64,000 nucleotides of DNA from Mycobacteroides sp. CBMA 271 (GCF_009729205.1 NZ_VTHB01000003.1:186001-250000), one strand, 5' to 3'. Positions 37,445-46,261 are shown, counted from the first letter of the stretch. Made by a program: numbers and translations. Notes: a model not told the origin generated them from the letters alone.

Positions 37445-38044
37445 GTGTTCAGTCACGAGCGGTCGACGCGGACCGCGTTCGAAGCGAAGGTCGAAGGACT
37501 CGCGGGATTGCGGATCGAGGCTGTCGACTATTGGGACTTGCAAACCGAAGAGCCTGAGCCCGCTCAGTGGGACTACGGCGATTGGCATCACGCTGTGATG
37601 GGCGTCCAGTTGACGACTGATTCGGGGCCTCGCACGATCACGTGGACCAACGCCTTTCACCCCCACGGTGTCGAGGTCTTTAACGAGCCGATCCAGTGCC
37701 TGTTCGTTGGTGAGAGCGGGTGCGAGCGCAACGGACCGATTGGGATGTCGCGGTGGCAGCCGCTGGTTGGGCAACCAATACGGCGGGCGGTCCCGATATG
37801 GGAGAGCATTGAATTGGGGCCGGCGACTGATCGGCGTGGTTGCGTTGTCGGTGCGCCGAGAGTGGTCGAGGTGCCGGCTGCCGTCCGCGTAGATTTTGCC
37901 TCGGCTGCGGTGTGGTTCGTGGCCGCGATTCCCAAGCCGCATTCGGTAGACGACGTGGTCATGTTCGGCGACGAAATCATGGTCGTCTTCTCTGCCGACA
38001 AGATGCGGGCGATCGGGTTCGAAGATCCGACGATTGCGTCATAG
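37445..38044 (+). CDS. Hypothetical protein
   Basis: 199 residues from the GTG at 37445, chosen because upstream in-frame sequence includes the ychF-like fragment and overlaps the DUF1801 gene. Rich in aromatic residues (DYWDLQTEEPEPAQWDYGDW, WHHAVMG) with alternating strands, no signal peptide or membrane helix. The end (HSVDDVVMFGDEIMVVFSADK) reads as a compact alpha/beta fold. No family recognised. Confidence 0.6.
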   Translation: MFSHERSTRTAFEAKVEGLAGLRIEAVDYWDLQTEEPEPAQWDYGDWHHAVMGVQLTTDSGPRTITWTNAFHPHGVEVFNEPIQCLFVGESGCERNGPIGMSRWQPLVGQPIRRAVPIWESIELGPATDRRGCVVGAPRVVEVPAAVRVDFASAAVWFVAAIPKPHSVDDVVMFGDEIMVVFSADKMRAIGFEDPTIAS

Positions 38045-38099
38045 GGCGACGACTCCAGCATCGTCGGCGTCGTGGCCAACCGCCGCGTACGTTCAACGT

Positions 38100-38453
38100 A
38101 TGGGCCTGAAAGTCATACGGGACAGCGACCCATGGGAATCGCGGGATCTCGAGCTCTTGCATCACGCAGTGCTTGATGAGATGAAGACGACGAACGCCTT
38201 CCATGAATTTGGGCTGTCAGAACAGATAATGAAGACGCTGTCCTGGGCGGTCACTACTCGGATCGACTATGCGTTTGCGGTCAAGTGGTCACCAGACTGG
38301 GTGGCACATGGCCGGCCGCATACCTGGCGAGACGAGCAGGGCTGGCATGCCCGCTGCAATGAGTGCCTCGCGGAAAACGTCTCCGCGCAAGCCGAAGATG
38401 AGGTCGTGGCGTGGTTTGACGATCACTCCAGCCAAGAACATCCGTCAACATGA
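38100..38453 (+). CDS. Hypothetical protein, coupled pair gene 1
   Basis: 117 residues, acidic, with conserved-looking CNEC motif in WHARCNECLAENV near residue 85 and several Trp. The stop overlaps the next ATG (ATGA), so the two short genes are translated together. Such coupled short orphan pairs are common in toxin-antitoxin or immunity arrangements, but nothing specific is recognised. Confidence 0.55.
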   Translation: MGLKVIRDSDPWESRDLELLHHAVLDEMKTTNAFHEFGLSEQIMKTLSWAVTTRIDYAFAVKWSPDWVAHGRPHTWRDEQGWHARCNECLAENVSAQAEDEVVAWFDDHSSQEHPST

Positions 38454-38719
38454 CAGACGCCGTCTCCTCGCGCCTTCGTCGGAGGGTCGTGCGCGACTTC
38501 CCTGACCCCGAAACCGCGGCAGAGGGGATTCGACTCGTTGGAGGCGCTTCGAATTCGGAACGCATACAAGCAGCGATCGTTTTCGCAGCTGATGGCAATC
38601 AGCGGTGGATTCAAGACGGAGTCGAACTGGCTGCTTTGGACTATCGCGACGTATTAGTCAATGGGCGATTGGCGGGCGGCGACTGGGTTGTGCAGCTTGA
38701 TCGTCAACTGGGGCCGTAG
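38450..38719 (+). CDS. Hypothetical protein, coupled pair gene 2
   Basis: 89 residues: a basic N-terminus (SSRLRRRVVRDFPDPE) and a mixed alpha/beta body (IQAAIVFAADGNQRWIQDGV, YRDVLVNGRLAGGDW). Starts inside the stop of the preceding gene. No family recognised. Confidence 0.55.
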   Translation: MTDAVSSRLRRRVVRDFPDPETAAEGIRLVGGASNSERIQAAIVFAADGNQRWIQDGVELAALDYRDVLVNGRLAGGDWVVQLDRQLGP

Positions 38720-38761
38720 TGGCAGGGGTGCGTGCAGTCCTCTGCCGCTTGGGAATTGACG

Positions 38762-39145
38762 TCACTCGTAGAACTGGACGAGGCAGAATTCGTGTCTCTC
38801 GGGATCGAGCATGACGAGCACAACGCCTTCGTCATAGTCGTGACGTTCACCCGACCAGGATCCTCCGAGGCTTTCGACCTGCGCGCGAGCGGCCTCGATG
38901 TCGTCGACGTCGACATCGAGGTGCAACCGCACCTTTGAAGTCTTCGGCTCCGGTACCCGCTGAAAGGTAAGTCGGGGTTGGCTGCCCGTTCGTGAGCCCA
39001 ACGTTGCCCAGTCCGGATCGTCGCCGTGTTCGGTAGAGGGCGCAAGGTCGAGCAGCGCACCCCAGAACAACGCGAGCCGCGTGGGATCCGTGCAGTCAAT
39101 GGTGAGTCCGAACCAACGATTCGCCACTCGAGCATTGTCGCTCAT
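38762..39145 (-). CDS. VOC superfamily (glyoxalase-like) protein
   Basis: 127 residues of the vicinal-oxygen-chelate fold: RWFGLTIDCTDPTRLALFWG at the start, VRLHLDVDVDDIEAARAQVE in the middle, and EGVVLVMLDPERHEFCLVQF at the end, giving the paired beta-alpha-beta modules. His and Glu metal ligands are plausible (LHLDV, HEFCL). Substrate unknown; related proteins include dioxygenases and antibiotic-binding proteins. The end is convergent with the coupled pair genes. Confidence 0.88.
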   Translation of the reverse strand: MSDNARVANRWFGLTIDCTDPTRLALFWGALLDLAPSTEHGDDPDWATLGSRTGSQPRLTFQRVPEPKTSKVRLHLDVDVDDIEAARAQVESLGGSWSGERHDYDEGVVLVMLDPERHEFCLVQFYE

Positions 39146-39185
39146 AGGCGGGCACTTGTTTGTGTCCTAAGAAATCGCCAGCGTG

Positions 39186-40706
39186 TCAGTCTTGCACGTA
39201 GGACACCACGGTCATCATTCCGGTCTCGCCGTGATAGATGTTGTGGCAGTGAGTAAGCCACTGTCCGGGGTTATCGGCGTCGAAGTCCACCTCGACGGTT
39301 TTCATCGGGGCGACGAGGACGGTGTCCTTCCTGGCGCGGTGACCGCCCTTGGCGTCGCGCACCGCGAAGGTGTGCCCATGCAGATGCATGGGGTGGAACA
39401 TCATCGAGTCGTTGATGAACCGCAGACGCGCCCGCTGCCCTTCGCGCACGGGCAGGCCATCGCGCGGATCGTAGGTCTTGCCGTTGATGGTCCACGTGTA
39501 CTTGCCGACGGGCCCGGCCAACCGCACGTCATGCGTGACGTCGGGGTTGCGCTGCTGAAGTTGAACCTCGGGGGTGGCGGTCAGCGTCGAAGTATCCAGT
39601 GGCACTTGGGACTTCATCAGCATGGCGGCGTCCTGCGCACGCCCGAGTACCGGGGTGTCACCTGAACGCAGAATCAATTGCGCAAAGCCATCTTTCCCTT
39701 CGGGCACGGCCACAAGCGGCACCGACGCAGCCGGGATGGTGACGACGGCATCGACGCGCTCGCCCATAGTGACCAGGATGGTGTCGGCCTTGTACGGCTG
39801 CACCGGGAAGCCATCGGTGTGGGTGACGGTCATGGGAACGCCGGGGATACTGACCCGGAACGCCGTGTCGCCACCGGCGTTGATGATGCGCAACCGCACG
39901 CGTTGTCCGGCGCGGTAGGTGACCGTCTGTGGATCGGCGGCCACCCGGCCATTGGCCAGATAGTACGGATACTTCACGTCGCCGCTGTCCATGCCGAGCG
40001 GCGCCGTCGGGTCGACTCGCATGCCTCCCATGGAGTGATCCATCGGTGGCATTCCCTTGGTGCGCAACTCCTCCAGGACTCGATCGGGATCGGTGCCGGT
40101 GCCGTCGATCCAGTCGTCGAGGGCCACCACGAGTTCCTCGTCGTACTGGCCGCCGTCATCGGGATCCTCGATGATCAGCGGTGCGTAGAGCCCGCGATCG
40201 ATCTGCGTCCCGACGTGGGGGTGGAACCAGTACGTGCCCGGGTGCGGCACCGCGAACTCGTAGTCGAACGTTCCCGTCGGTGGGATCTCCGGTTGGGTGA
40301 GGCCAGGTACGCCGTCCATGTCGTTGCGCAGCGCGAGGCCATGCCAATGCACCGTGGTGGGTGCCGGGAGATTGTTGACTGTTTGCACGCGAAGTATTTC
40401 TCCCTTGCGCACGCGGATCTCGTGCCCGGGTACCCGTCCGCCGTATGCCCATGTCGACGCGGGCGTTCCAGCGAGGTCGATTTGAGTGGGGCCGGCATTC
40501 AAGGTGAATTGTCGGATCTGTGCCGACGGGCCGCGTCGGGCCGCCTCTGCCGCCGCGACTCGCGGAGAGTCGGCAGTAACGCGTTGTGGTGTAGCAGTTC
40601 CCGTGGAGTTCCTGGTGCACGATGCGACGAATCCCGCCGCGGCCACTGTCATACCGAGCCGCAGTAGCTCGCGCCGGCCAATCATTGGTCGGATTCCAGA
40701 CGCCAT
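39186..40706 (-). CDS. mmcO: Tat-exported multicopper oxidase (copper resistance)
   Basis: Oxidises Cu(I) and phenolic substrates outside the membrane. 506 residues. Twin-arginine signal GRRELLRLGMTVAAAGFVAS followed by Cys, giving a probable lipoprotein anchor. The four copper-binding motifs are intact: HWHG near residue 122, HPHVG near 162, HPMHLHGH near 446 and HCHNIYHGETGM near 488. A Met-rich stretch (MPPMDHSMGGM) near 225 may bind Cu(I). Strong Shine-Dalgarno AGGAGG before ATG. Equivalent to Rv0846c; the RicR-type box just upstream indicates copper induction. Confidence 0.94.
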   Translation of the reverse strand: MASGIRPMIGRRELLRLGMTVAAAGFVASCTRNSTGTATPQRVTADSPRVAAAEAARRGPSAQIRQFTLNAGPTQIDLAGTPASTWAYGGRVPGHEIRVRKGEILRVQTVNNLPAPTTVHWHGLALRNDMDGVPGLTQPEIPPTGTFDYEFAVPHPGTYWFHPHVGTQIDRGLYAPLIIEDPDDGGQYDEELVVALDDWIDGTGTDPDRVLEELRTKGMPPMDHSMGGMRVDPTAPLGMDSGDVKYPYYLANGRVAADPQTVTYRAGQRVRLRIINAGGDTAFRVSIPGVPMTVTHTDGFPVQPYKADTILVTMGERVDAVVTIPAASVPLVAVPEGKDGFAQLILRSGDTPVLGRAQDAAMLMKSQVPLDTSTLTATPEVQLQQRNPDVTHDVRLAGPVGKYTWTINGKTYDPRDGLPVREGQRARLRFINDSMMFHPMHLHGHTFAVRDAKGGHRARKDTVLVAPMKTVEVDFDADNPGQWLTHCHNIYHGETGMMTVVSYVQD

Positions 40707-40739
40707 TGTTCCTCCTGAACCGGGATGTCGAAGACCCTC

Positions 40740-40766
40740 TATATATACCCCGTAGGGGTATATATA
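40740..40766. promoter_or_regulatory. RicR-type copper-responsive operator, box 1
   Basis: Perfect 12-bp inverted repeat TATATATACCCC-GTA-GGGGTATATATA containing the RicR core TACCC-N5-GGGTA. It lies 34 bases before mmcO and 24 bases before the rightward Cys-rich ORF, so one box can serve both directions. Confidence 0.85.
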
Positions 40767-40789
40767 GGCAATTGCATGCTAGCGTCGGC

Positions 40790-40870
40790 ATGTGTTGCCG
40801 TCCAATGGTGAACTGCAACCGGTGTGGCGGGGCTACGTCGCGTCGGATGTCCGTACGCGGGCTGTGGTGA
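40790..40870 (+). CDS. Cys-rich 26-residue peptide, predicted leaderless, in copper locus
   Basis: Starts MCCRPMVNCNRCGG; four of the first 12 residues are Cys (positions 2, 3, 9, 12), followed by a basic tail. ATG lies five bases after the hexamer TAGCGT of TGCTAGCGT, an arrangement mirrored at lpqS (TGCTAGCCT then ATG), so both are probably leaderless. The TGA is followed after one base by the GTG of the next gene. It may be a tiny copper-binding peptide or a poly-Cys leader of the cysteine-attenuation type known in mycobacteria. Inference from position and composition only. Confidence 0.5.
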   Translation: MCCRPMVNCNRCGGATSRRMSVRGLW

Positions 40871-40871
40871 C

Positions 40872-41081
40872 GTGCTGAACGTCGCCCGCCTGCCGCGGTG
40901 GGTCGCTCTGGTCATCGCAGGCGTGATCGCCGCCCCCGTTCTTCATTGCACAGTCGCCACAGGCGCGGTGTCGCATGACTCTGTAGGTGTCATCGCAGAC
41001 GCATTCCGCATGCCGTGGGCCACGGCATATCGCCTGTCTGCCAGTGAAGTCTTCGCCGCGCTAAGTGCGGCACAAACGTAG
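40872..41081 (+). CDS. Small membrane protein resembling LpqS N-terminus
   Basis: 69 residues from GTG, one base after the Cys-rich ORF stop. N-terminal helix RWVALVIAGVIAAPVLHC parallels [20 protein letters not shown] of the LpqS-like protein 600 bases downstream, including the LHC end, but the rest is shorter and has one His. Could be a truncated LpqS paralog or a small copper-handling membrane peptide. Confidence 0.55.
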   Translation: MLNVARLPRWVALVIAGVIAAPVLHCTVATGAVSHDSVGVIADAFRMPWATAYRLSASEVFAALSAAQT

Positions 41082-41089
41082 GGAATCGC

Positions 41090-41419
41090 ATGTACGGACG
41101 CAGCATTTTCCACCGCATCGGCGGCCTCTGCGTGGCTGCCGCAACTGCCGGTGTCATCGCCGCTGTCGGCGCTCCGATCGCCGACGCTGGCCCCAAGAAC
41201 CTTGGAGATGCCGAGGTCGTCGTCACCTCGCTGAAGGCCAGGGGCGACAAGGTTGTCATCAACCGCCGCGGCAGCGCGCCGTTGACCGAATGCATCGCGA
41301 CCTCGGTGCGTGAGGGGCGGTCGGAGTATCGCTGGCAGCGCGTGCGTGGGGCCGACCCGACGAGTCCATTGGTGCAGGTGCTGGATTACCGGGTGATGCA
41401 TGTCAGTGTTGAGTGCTGA
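41090..41419 (+). CDS. Small secreted protein, two-cysteine family, member 3
   Basis: 109 residues; signal peptide ends APIADA before GPKN. The mature part matches member 1 (33478) closely: GDAEVVVTSLKARGD, VVINRRGSAPLTEC, TSVREGR, and the terminal strand ending VSVEC. AGGGAA precedes the ATG. Its position eight bases after the LpqS-like gene and downstream of a RicR-type box implies it could be copper-induced, unlike its two relatives near 34 kb. Confidence 0.75.
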   Translation: MYGRSIFHRIGGLCVAAATAGVIAAVGAPIADAGPKNLGDAEVVVTSLKARGDKVVINRRGSAPLTECIATSVREGRSEYRWQRVRGADPTSPLVQVLDYRVMHVSVEC

Positions 41420-41444
41420 CCTCGGTTAGGTAGCGATCAGGTCA

Positions 41445-41463
41445 CATACCCCGTGAGGGTATG
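41445..41463. promoter_or_regulatory. RicR-type copper-responsive operator, box 2
   Basis: Inverted repeat CATACCC-CGTGA-GGGTATG with the core TACCC-N5-GGGTA, 24 bases before the lpqS start. A -10-like TGCTAGCCT follows at 41472-41480, seven bases before the ATG. Confidence 0.82.
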
Positions 41464-41486
41464 CGAAACCGTGCTAGCCTGGCTCC

Positions 41487-41909
41487 ATGCTGACCAGGGT
41501 GCGCCGTACGCGTGGCCAGGGTCGACTGTGGCTTGTTGCGGTATTGGTCGGGATCGTCGCGAGTCTGCCGATCCTGCATTGCGTCTCGGGTAGCGCTAGT
41601 GCCGCCCCCGCCCCGCATCATCAGGCGACGCATGCCGCACTCGTTGGGCACGGTCCGTCGGCCATCCATGCGCACCTCGACAATGCGGTGCATCAGATGT
41701 CATGCCAGACCGTGGACGGGCTGGTCGCGCTGACCCGAGGCCACAACCCGCTGCGGGTTCTCATTGTGCTGGCGGCGTTGGCGCTCGCCACGTTGGTGTT
41801 CCAGCCGGTGGCCGCACATCTCTCCCGCGGGCCGCCGCTACCCGTCGGCTATCAGGCGGCCCGGACGGGCCGCGACATACTCTCCAATCTCTGCGTCCTT
41901 CGGCGCTGA
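41487..41909 (+). CDS. lpqS: LpqS-like histidine-rich membrane/lipoprotein
   Basis: 140 residues. Signal-like helix with Cys ([13 protein letters not shown]), then a His-rich extracytoplasmic segment with about nine His ([25 protein letters not shown]), and a second membrane helix [18 protein letters not shown]. The His before the Cys makes the lipobox atypical. His content and RicR box suggest copper binding. Order lpqS-cysK2-MFS matches M. tuberculosis Rv0847-Rv0849. Predicted leaderless transcript. Confidence 0.82.
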   Translation: MLTRVRRTRGQGRLWLVAVLVGIVASLPILHCVSGSASAAPAPHHQATHAALVGHGPSAIHAHLDNAVHQMSCQTVDGLVALTRGHNPLRVLIVLAALALATLVFQPVAAHLSRGPPLPVGYQAARTGRDILSNLCVLRR

Positions 41910-42003
41910 TCGGCTCTTTGGGCCAAGCGGAGTTCCGCCATGCCCACACATGCCGTCATCAGCTTCCCGGCCGCCTCATGCGGCCCTCACGCAGGGATCC
42001 TTC

Positions 42004-43104
42004 ATGAATAACAGCATTGCTCTGTCATCTCGCCGTAGCTGCACCCATCTGGGGCCGCGGTTCCACGACCCCAACACCTTGGTGGGCAACACCCCGGTGC
42101 TGTGGGTGGCCGAACCGTTTTCGGGGCCCGATACGGGCTTCTGGGCAAAACTCGAAGCCCACAACCCCAACGGTATGAAAGACCGCCCCGCCCTGTACAT
42201 GATCGAGCAAGCCAGGACGCGCGGCGACCTCAAGCCCGGCGCCATGATCGTCGAATCCACCAGTGGAACACTTGGTTTGGGGCTGGCACTGGCCGGAATC
42301 ATCTATCGCCATCCGGTCACTCTCGTCTGCGATCCGGGTTTGGAGCCCATCATCGTGCAGATGCTGACGGCCTATGGTGCGCGCGTGGACATCGTCGCCG
42401 AGCCACATCCGGTCGGCGGATGGCAGCAGGCGCGCAAGGATCGCGTCGCCGAAATTCTTTCCGTCGAAACCGATTCATGGTGCCCCGACCAGTACCAGAA
42501 TCCCGACAACGTCGAAGCCTACCGAGGGCTTGCCGAGGAACTGATCGACCAGTTGGGCACCGTGGACACCCTCGTCTGCTCGGTGGGCACCGGCGGACAT
42601 TCCTCGGGCGTGGGACGGGTACTGCGGGAACATAATCCGGACCTACGTCTCGTGGGCGTCGACACCATCGGCTCCACCATCTTCGGTCAGCCCGCCAGCA
42701 CGCGGCTGATGCGCGGCCTCGGGTCGAGCATCTATCCGGGCAATGTCGATTACAGCGCGTTCGACGAAGCTCATTGGGTCGCACCCAATGAAGCGGTTTG
42801 GGCGGCCCGGACCCTGGCCGCCAGCTATCACGCTAGCGGCGGATGGAGTGTTGGCGCCGTCGCGTTGGTCGCAGGCTGGGTGGCCCGCACGTCCGCCCCG
42901 GGTACCCGCGTCGCGGCCGTTTTCCCCGACGGCCCAATGCGCTACCACGGCACAATCTACGACGACGACTACTGCCGCGAGCACAACCTGCTGGACCGCC
43001 CGCCGGCGCAGGATCCCGATGTGATCGACGATCCGGCGGACCGAGTGGTAGACCGGTGGACCAGACTGACCCGTGTGGTGGACCCCATAGGACGGACGGC
43101 GTGA
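42004..43104 (+). CDS. cysK2: CysK2-type PLP-dependent cysteine/S-sulfocysteine synthase
   Basis: 366 residues of the cysteine synthase fold. PLP lysine in [15 protein letters not shown] near residue 52, substrate loop [10 protein letters not shown] near 82, and phosphate-binding GTGGHSSG near 199. M. tuberculosis CysK2 (Rv0848) makes S-sulfocysteine from O-phosphoserine and thiosulfate and sits in the RicR copper regulon; the same arrangement holds here. ATG at 42004 is the family start; earlier in-frame codons lie inside lpqS in another frame. Overlaps the MFS start by four bases. Confidence 0.9.
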   Translation: MNNSIALSSRRSCTHLGPRFHDPNTLVGNTPVLWVAEPFSGPDTGFWAKLEAHNPNGMKDRPALYMIEQARTRGDLKPGAMIVESTSGTLGLGLALAGIIYRHPVTLVCDPGLEPIIVQMLTAYGARVDIVAEPHPVGGWQQARKDRVAEILSVETDSWCPDQYQNPDNVEAYRGLAEELIDQLGTVDTLVCSVGTGGHSSGVGRVLREHNPDLRLVGVDTIGSTIFGQPASTRLMRGLGSSIYPGNVDYSAFDEAHWVAPNEAVWAARTLAASYHASGGWSVGAVALVAGWVARTSAPGTRVAAVFPDGPMRYHGTIYDDDYCREHNLLDRPPAQDPDVIDDPADRVVDRWTRLTRVVDPIGRTA

Positions 43105-44369
43105 TCCAGACGTTCCGGCAGTTCCGGACTTTCGATCGGCCCAGCCAGGTGTTGATGGTGAACCAATTTGCCATCAACGTCGGTTTCTACATGCTGATGC
43201 CTTACCTGGCTGGGTATCTGGCCGGGCCACTGGGTTTGGCCGCCTGGATGGTGGGGCTGGTCCTGGGTGTCCGTAACTTCTCGCAGCAGGGGATGTTCCT
43301 GGTCGGCGGAACCCTGGCCGACCGGTTCGGCTACAAGCCGCTGATCATCGCCGGATGTCTGCTGCGCACCGGTGGATTCCTGATGCTGGCCTTCGTCGGA
43401 TCACTGCCGGCGATACTGATCGCCTCGGCTGCAACGGGTTTCGCGGGCGCCCTGTTCAATCCCGCGGTGCGCGCCTACCTGGCGGCGGACTCGGGTGAGC
43501 GCAGGGTGGAAGCCTTCGCCGTCTTCAACGTCTTCTATCAGGCCGGCATTCTGTTTGGCCCGATCGTCGGTCTGGCGTTGACGGCGTGGGACTTCCGGAT
43601 TACCTGCGCGGTCGCCGCGGCGGTGTTCGCGATCTTGACGGTGGTTCAGCTGATGGCTCTGCCGCCAAACCGTGCCGAGCAGGAGGCGGATAGGCAGCCG
43701 GTGTTGTCCGAGTGGCGTTCGGTGGTGTCCAACAAGGCTTTCCTGCTGTTTTCGGGCGCCATGATCGGCTCATACGTGCTGACGTTCCAGGTGTACCTCG
43801 CATTGCCGTTCCAGGCGGCCTTACTGACGGATGACAAGAAGTCCGAAACGGTGTTGGTGACAAGCATCTTCGTCGTATCTGGTCTGGTGGCGATAGCCGG
43901 GCAACTGCGGCTCACCCGGTGGCTCTCGGCACGATTCGGTCCCAGCCGCAGCCTGGTACTCGGGATGCTGGTCATCGCCGCTGCCTTCGTGCCGTTGGCG
44001 CTGTTACCGACGGCCGGCACCGCCGGATCGGTCCTGGCGGTCGCCGCGCTGCTGTTCTCGGCGGCGCTGTTGGCCGTCGGAACCATCGCGACCTTCCCGT
44101 TCGAGATGGACACGGTGGTCACCCTGGCGCGTAACCGGCTGGTTGCCACGCACTACGGGTTGTACAACACGATCGTCGGTGTCGGCATTCTGGCCGGAAA
44201 CCTCTTGACCGGCACCATCTTCGGGTACTCGCAGCAGCACGGCACGCCCGCATTGCTCTGGGTATCGTTGACCGGTGTGGGTGTGGTGTGTGCGGTCGCG
44301 CTGCTAGCGCTGCGGCGGGCGGGGATGCTCGACCAGGGCAGGGAAGTGGCGCCGGCCGCCCGTGCCTGA
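43101..44369 (+). CDS. MFS transporter (Rv0849-like)
   Basis: 422-residue inner membrane protein with about 12 helices and the family A-motif [12 protein letters not shown] near residue 72. GTG start overlapping the cysK2 stop (GTGA). In M. tuberculosis the equivalent gene completes the copper-induced lpqS-cysK2 operon. Substrate unknown; a role in exporting a copper- or sulfur-related metabolite is a guess. Confidence 0.88.
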   Translation: MIQTFRQFRTFDRPSQVLMVNQFAINVGFYMLMPYLAGYLAGPLGLAAWMVGLVLGVRNFSQQGMFLVGGTLADRFGYKPLIIAGCLLRTGGFLMLAFVGSLPAILIASAATGFAGALFNPAVRAYLAADSGERRVEAFAVFNVFYQAGILFGPIVGLALTAWDFRITCAVAAAVFAILTVVQLMALPPNRAEQEADRQPVLSEWRSVVSNKAFLLFSGAMIGSYVLTFQVYLALPFQAALLTDDKKSETVLVTSIFVVSGLVAIAGQLRLTRWLSARFGPSRSLVLGMLVIAAAFVPLALLPTAGTAGSVLAVAALLFSAALLAVGTIATFPFEMDTVVTLARNRLVATHYGLYNTIVGVGILAGNLLTGTIFGYSQQHGTPALLWVSLTGVGVVCAVALLALRRAGMLDQGREVAPAARA

Positions 44370-44385
44370 GTAGTTTGTGGGGGCC

Positions 44386-46158
44386 ATGACCATCCCCGCG
44401 AAGTCCGTCAACCTTGTCAACCTCGAGAACGTTTCGAAGTCATACGGCGTCAAGCCGTTGCTCTCGAACGTCAGTCTGGGGGTGCAGGAGGGGGACCGCA
44501 TCGGGGTGGTGGGTCTCAACGGCGGAGGCAAGACCACGCTGTTGGAGGTGCTCGCGGGCATCGAGCCGGCCGATCAGGGCCGCGTGAGCCGCGTCGGGGA
44601 CCTGCGGCAGGCCGTCGTCACCCAGCGCGACGACCTCGACGGCGCGACGGTGTTCGATGTCGTGATCGCGCCCCTGGGTGTCGCCGAGCACGAATGGGCA
44701 GGCGACGCGCGGATCCGCTCTATTCTCGACGGTCTCGGGGTCGCGGGGCTCGGTCTGGACAGACGCGTTGATCAGCTGTCCGGCGGCCAGCGGCGCCGGG
44801 TCGGCCTCGCCGCCGCACTCGTGCGCGATCTGGACCTGCTGATCCTCGACGAGCCCACGAACCATCTGGACGTCGAAGGCGTGCAGTGGCTCGCCGAACA
44901 TCTTCTGGCACGGCGCACCGCGCTAGTGGTCGTCACCCACGACCGATGGTTCCTCGACACCGTCGCCTCCCGCACCTGGGAAGTGGTCGACGGCAGCGTC
45001 GAATCCTACGAAGGCGGGTACGCCGACTGGACTTTCGCGCGTGCCGAACGTGGGCGGCAGGCGGACGCCGCGGAAGCGCGTCGCCGCAATCTCGCGCGCA
45101 AGGAGCTGGCCTGGTTGCGGCGCGGTCCGCCTGCGCGCACCTCCAAGCCCCGGTATCGGATCGAGGCGGCCGAAGCCTTGATTGCCGATGTACCGCCGCC
45201 ACGAGACTCCGTGGCGCTCACCGCGTTTGCGCGCCGGCGGTTGGGACGCATCGTCATCGAGCTTGAAGATGCGACGGTGACAACGCCCGGCGGCGAGGAA
45301 CTGGTACAGGACCTGACCTGGCGTTTGGCGCCCGGTGAACGCATCGGCCTGGTGGGGGTCAACGGATCCGGGAAGACGACCCTGTTGCGGGTGCTTGCCG
45401 GTGCGGTGCCCTTGGCTGCCGGGCATCGCAAGGAGGGCAAGACGGTCAGCATTGGCTGGCTGCGTCAGGAACTCGACGATCTGCCGGGCGATATCCGGAT
45501 GCTCGACGCGATCGAGGAGATCGCCCTGCGAATCACGCTGGGGGACAAAGAGATGTCCGCGTCACAGGTTGCCGAGATGCTCGGTTTCAGCCCGGCACGG
45601 CAACGCACGCCGGTGGGCGACCTCTCCGGTGGCGAGCGTCGCCGGCTTCAGCTGACGCGTGTGCTTATGGCGGAGCCGAACGTACTTATTCTCGACGAGC
45701 CCACCAACGACCTGGATATCGAGACCCTGCAGCAGGTGGAGGATCTGCTGGACGGCTGGGCGGGGACATTGGTGGTGGTCAGCCACGATCGATACCTCAT
45801 CGAGCGTGTCTGTGATTCCACCTGGGCGCTGTTCGGTGACGGCAAGCTGACCAACCTGCCCGGCGGCATCGAGGAGTACCTGCGCCGGCACACGCCTACG
45901 GTGACTGGCCCCTTAAAGTCCGCACCGGATCGCGGCCGCGACGGTGCGGCGCAGCGGGCCGCGCAAAAGGAACTCGGCCGGCTCGAACGGGCTGTTGCCA
46001 AGTTCGACGATCGTGAGGCGGTGCTGCATCAGCAGCTCGCACAGCACGCCACCGACCCGGACCGGGTGGTGAGCCTGACGGCCGAACTCAACGCGGTCGT
46101 CGCCGACAAGGGTGCCGCCGAAGTGCGCTGGATGGAACTCGCCGAAGAGCTTGAGTAG
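44386..46158 (+). CDS. ABC-F family ATPase, Uup-like
   Basis: 590 residues with two ABC domains and no membrane segment. Walker A GLNGGGKTT and GVNGSGKTT, signatures LSGGQRRRV and LSGGERRRL, Walker B LLILDEPTNHLD and VLILDEPTNDLD. The C-terminal ~60 residues (AQKELGRLERAVAKFDDREAVL onward, given as region) form a coiled coil as in Uup. ABC-F proteins act on the ribosome or, for Uup, in DNA/ribosome quality control; antibiotic-resistance ABC-Fs have longer linkers than seen here. ATG at 44386 follows GGGGG; a GTG lies three codons earlier. Confidence 0.9.
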   Translation: MTIPAKSVNLVNLENVSKSYGVKPLLSNVSLGVQEGDRIGVVGLNGGGKTTLLEVLAGIEPADQGRVSRVGDLRQAVVTQRDDLDGATVFDVVIAPLGVAEHEWAGDARIRSILDGLGVAGLGLDRRVDQLSGGQRRRVGLAAALVRDLDLLILDEPTNHLDVEGVQWLAEHLLARRTALVVVTHDRWFLDTVASRTWEVVDGSVESYEGGYADWTFARAERGRQADAAEARRRNLARKELAWLRRGPPARTSKPRYRIEAAEALIADVPPPRDSVALTAFARRRLGRIVIELEDATVTTPGGEELVQDLTWRLAPGERIGLVGVNGSGKTTLLRVLAGAVPLAAGHRKEGKTVSIGWLRQELDDLPGDIRMLDAIEEIALRITLGDKEMSASQVAEMLGFSPARQRTPVGDLSGGERRRLQLTRVLMAEPNVLILDEPTNDLDIETLQQVEDLLDGWAGTLVVVSHDRYLIERVCDSTWALFGDGKLTNLPGGIEEYLRRHTPTVTGPLKSAPDRGRDGAAQRAAQKELGRLERAVAKFDDREAVLHQQLAQHATDPDRVVSLTAELNAVVADKGAAEVRWMELAEELE

Positions 46159-46183
46159 TTCGGCCAGGGCAGATGTCACGTCC

Positions 46184-46235
46184 AGTGTGCGTCTACACAG
46201 AGATTTCGGCGCTTTTCTCTGCGTGGACGCACACT
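46184..46235 (+). terminator. Hairpin after ABC-F gene
   Basis: 19-bp stem with two G-U type mismatches: arms AGTGTGCGTCTACACAGAG and CTCTGCGTGGACGCACACT, loop ATTTCGGCGCTTTT. It begins 25 bases after the stop. It shares the AGTGTG start with the palindromes at 12331 and 14509 but is a different subfamily. Confidence 0.7.
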
Positions 46236-46261
46236 CGCGGATGCGGGATCTTAAATAAAGA

